From assembly GCA_025350405.1 (NCBI GenBank), contig JANXXX010000005.1:1-37537 (forward strand): 37,537 nt of DNA. The letters run 5' to 3'. The translations under genes and the position numbers were made by a program. Source of the stretch: Gallionella sp. GTDB taxonomy: Bacteria > Pseudomonadota > Gammaproteobacteria > Burkholderiales > Gallionellaceae. How positions within the stretch are numbered: position 1 is the first letter of the stretch; each line of letters begins with the position of its first letter. Below, one piece after another: positions 37,520 to 37,537 of the stretch. The notes beneath the pieces were generated by a model. It was not told the origin of the DNA. It was given only the letters and a program-made list of their open reading frames with translations, and did no database searches.

Positions 37520-37537
37520 TGGTGCGCCCGAAGAGAT
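37520..37537 (-). tRNA. 3' end of a tRNA gene at the right edge (probably Arg)
   Basis: On the minus strand the last 18 bases read ATCTCTTCGGGCGCACCA: T-loop end AT, 3' T-stem strand CTCTT, 3' acceptor strand CGGGCGC, discriminator A and encoded CCA. An acceptor of 5' GCGCCCG is typical of tRNA-Arg genes. The rest of the gene lies beyond the window, so the anticodon is unknown. Confidence 0.65.

Overview
The window reads as the chromosome of a betaproteobacterium, most likely an order Nitrosomonadales organism of the Gallionella/Sideroxydans type. This is inferred from protein resemblance, a G+C content above 50 % in the housekeeping genes, and the gene set; no 16S gene is present. Most of it is core metabolism. 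AT-richer patches at about 10.7-12.3 kb, 16.5-17.1 kb and 28.1-30.2 kb hold the less conserved material.

Left part (1-9.0 kb, plus strand): the 3' end of purH, then purD behind a palindromic repeat, a TsaC/Sua5-type tRNA threonylcarbamoyl-AMP synthase, hemF, a small SAM methyltransferase, an oversized soluble lytic transglycosylase (slt) with about 258 extra residues, and the CCA-adding enzyme. From 9.2 to 12.1 kb lies a signalling patch: HDOD protein and CheD, overlapping by gene ends on the minus strand, and a membrane GGDEF protein whose catalytic site is destroyed but whose c-di-GMP I-site is kept. From 12.3 to 16.5 kb: a MidA-type methyltransferase, a pteridine-reductase-like SDR, ttcA, a YfaZ-like outer-membrane protein and a YhcH/YjgK/YiaL protein.

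Accessory patch (16.6-17.5 kb): a small zinc-finger-like ORF with one in-frame UGA, then a GIY-YIG endonuclease gene bracketed by a perfect 25-bp inverted repeat, one arm of which encodes the protein's C-terminus.

Methyl-cycle block (17.5-24.8 kb, minus strand, read right to left): metK, an HD-GYP phosphodiesterase, a roughly 200-bp MITE-like element, a sigma-70 promoter with an SAH riboswitch, then ahcY, tfoX-like, a small holin-like membrane protein, metF and trhP. Several of these overlap or nearly abut, so the riboswitch may control the set. The genes jointly make SAM, remove S-adenosylhomocysteine and supply methyl-THF.

Right part (24.8-37.5 kb): two overlapping lipid A acyltransferases, ubiD, three small predicted beta-barrel proteins (two are tandem paralogues), dacB and bioA on the minus strand, then hemA-prfA-prmC on the plus strand. 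A surface-adhesin-E-like lipoprotein follows, and the 3' end of a tRNA (probably Arg) lies at the very edge. No rRNA, CRISPR array or complete insertion sequence was seen.
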